Both the position numbers and the translations under genes were made by a program. The notes beneath the pieces are model-generated. The model was not told the origin of the DNA and did no database searches. It worked only from the letters and a program-made list of their open reading frames with translations. Positions 62,554 to 64,000 of a DNA stretch of 64,000 bases are shown here, one piece after another (positions within the stretch are counted from its first letter, which is position 1; every line of letters begins with the position of its first letter). Source of the DNA: Bacteriovoracaceae bacterium (GTDB lineage: Bacteria; Bdellovibrionota; Bacteriovoracia; Bacteriovoracales; Bacteriovoracaceae); assembly GCA_013141065.1 (NCBI GenBank), contig JABFRR010000007.1, forward strand, positions 1-64,000, given 5' to 3'.

Positions 62554-64000
62554 CAGGAATTCCCGGTGTAAATTTTTCCCACTCAAGATAAGAGAAAATA
62601 TTTAATTTTTCGTAATGTTTTATGCTTTCTGGCCTTCACAAATCATTTCTGGCCATCTAAAATGCTTTTCAGAGGTGTTTTATGGGGCGACAAGCAAATA
62701 AATTGAAAGTTGAAGAATGTAATGAAATTATTCTATCTGAATTTTCAAAATTTAAGGAAAAAAGACCAATTTTTGAAATACCTCTCAAGAATTTTTTAAT
62801 GTCTAGCTTTGCGGTCTTTGCCCCTAAAATCACCATCTCTTTTACAATTTGAAAATCAATTGAAAGAACATAAAATTAGAATGCACAATCTCAACTCACT
62901 TTTTAAAATTGATAGAGTTCCGTCAGATACTCACTTAAGAGATATTTTAGAAACAGTAGAATACAATCAGTATCGACCATTATTTCAAAGACTTTTTCAT
63001 ATATTCAAAGATCAAAAACGCTAGAGCAGTTTGAGTTTATGAAAATTAATGGTCAATCTCATTATTTATTAGCAACAGATGGATCTGGATATTTTCGATC
63101 GGAAAAATTAGTTTGTGACTGTTGCATGATTGAAGAACATTTTGATGAAAACAATAAAATGACTCTTAAATTTGGACATAATATTTTGGCAGGATCAATT
63201 GTTCACCCAGATCTAAAGCAAGTTATTCCAATGTGCCCTGAACCCATTATGAGACTTGATGGAAGTAGTAAAAACGATTCTGAACAAACAGCATTTAGAA
63301 GATTTTTAGCTGATTTTAAAAGAGAGCACCCGAAGTTAAAAATAATTTTCTTACTTGATGCTTTGTATGCCAATGGACCTATTATAAAATTACTTCGAGA
63401 GTATGGTTATGAGTTTTTAATAGCAGTCAAAGAAACTAAAAGTCTTTTTTATGAGTGTAAAAGGGAGAGACTACTGGAGAAACCCAGTTTCACGAAAGAG
63501 TTTTTGAGTCTGGTGAAAAAGTTATAAAAACAACAAAAATGAATTACAGATTTGCAAACAATATAAGACTCCATCAAGACAAGGAAAGTCCATTTATAAA
63601 TTTTGTTCAAGTTAAAGAAGTCACTGAATGGATTGGCAAAAAGGGAAAAGCAGAAAGGCTCGAACGTAATTTCACATTTATTACAGATATAGCAGTTACA
63701 AAAAATAATATTGTTCAACTTGCAGAAGGAGGTCGCACGCGCTGGAAAATAGAAAATGAAACGTTTAATACTTTGAAGAATAGAGGTTATAATTTAGAAC
63801 ATAATTATGGGCATGGTGAAAAAAACTTAACACATAATTTTATTATGAGTATGTTTCTGGCATTTTTTGTTGACCAGATCCAAGAGATTAGTTGTTATAC
63901 TTTTAAAAAATTAGTTGAAAAATTTAAGCAAAAATCAAGCTTATGGAGCAGTTTAACCAGTGCTATTGAATGGGTGCCATTATCTAGCTGGGATCAATTT
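62554..64000 (+). mobile_element. DDE-transposase element, copy C (runs off the window)
   Basis: The left end is CAGGAATTCCCGG. The transposase begins at ATG 62682 and can be followed through TDGSGYFRSEK, IIFLLDALYANG and GGRTRWKIENETF to the window end. Frame breaks lie near 62820, 63022 and 63465, so this copy too is inactive as read. Confidence 0.8.

Noticed and set aside
1-64000. CRISPR arrays, tRNA or rRNA genes
   Set aside because: No regularly spaced repeats and no cloverleaf or rRNA-like sequence were seen on reading the window.

Overview
The window is AT-rich, gene-dense DNA from a Gram-negative bacterium. The gene mix suggests Bdellovibrionota (Bacteriovorax/Peredibacter-like): many secreted wall-active or hydrolytic enzymes (a MepA-type endopeptidase, an SLT lytic transglycosylase, a PLA2-like protein), a sphingolipid-type desaturase, a bacterial arginine methyltransferase and cysteine-cluster proteins. 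This assignment is inference from protein families; there is no rRNA or marker gene to fix it. I found no tRNA, rRNA or CRISPR array.

Layout. 1-11000: a wrecked IS3-type element, then a type I restriction-modification locus. hsdR is truncated, frameshifted and split by an IS630 element, while fic, hsdM and hsdS are intact and run into a gene with a HEPN-like C-terminus, a frameshifted small gene and a RES-domain gene. 11100-12600: a small operon (GNAT, ASCH, VOC) ending in a clear terminator. 12600-14350: an IS110-family element whose transposase start is preceded by a strongly folded RNA, a bridge-RNA candidate. 14360-18320: a copper-storage-like protein, an outer-membrane barrel, recQ and a PRMT7-like methyltransferase. 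19300-24370: a decayed IS4 transposase, then a secreted phospholipase D-family gene split by a 2.2 kb IS3-family element that carries a convergent passenger ORF. 24500-29300: a putative signalling cluster (HATPase protein, alpha/beta hydrolase, two XRE-type proteins, an acyltransferase-like gene, a methyltransferase). 29300-46080: mostly ordinary chromosome (GST, HTTM protein, truA, mepA, pcp, SLT, desaturase, mgtE, EamA transporter, GIDE/LemA pair, AlkC, sugar dehydrogenase).

46190-51963 is the most interesting locus. An OvoA-type 5-histidylcysteine sulfoxide synthase continues into a PLP-dependent decarboxylase and is followed by an OvoB/EgtE-like C-S lyase. OvoA is split by a 1587 bp IS4-family element with a perfect 10 bp target duplication, and removing it restores the frame. 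The OvoA-to-decarboxylase join needs a -1 shift exactly at a TTTAAAA slippery heptamer. No methyltransferase domain is present. The cluster may therefore make a decarboxylated 5-thiohistidine-type thiol rather than ovothiol A, or may have done so before the insertion.

51955-59610: arfB, a ygiQ-type radical SAM gene, a PLA2-like gene, a small membrane operon with an AI-2E-family permease, and a Dph6-like ATPase. 59766-64000: a mobile-element pile-up made of a second copy of the passenger-carrying IS3 element abutting a truncated copy of a DDE transposase element, followed after 9 bp by another copy of that element, which runs off the window. A further copy lies at 52676-54316 with a 9 bp target duplication. 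Single-base homopolymer indels are concentrated in mobile elements and the defence region, while long housekeeping genes are intact.
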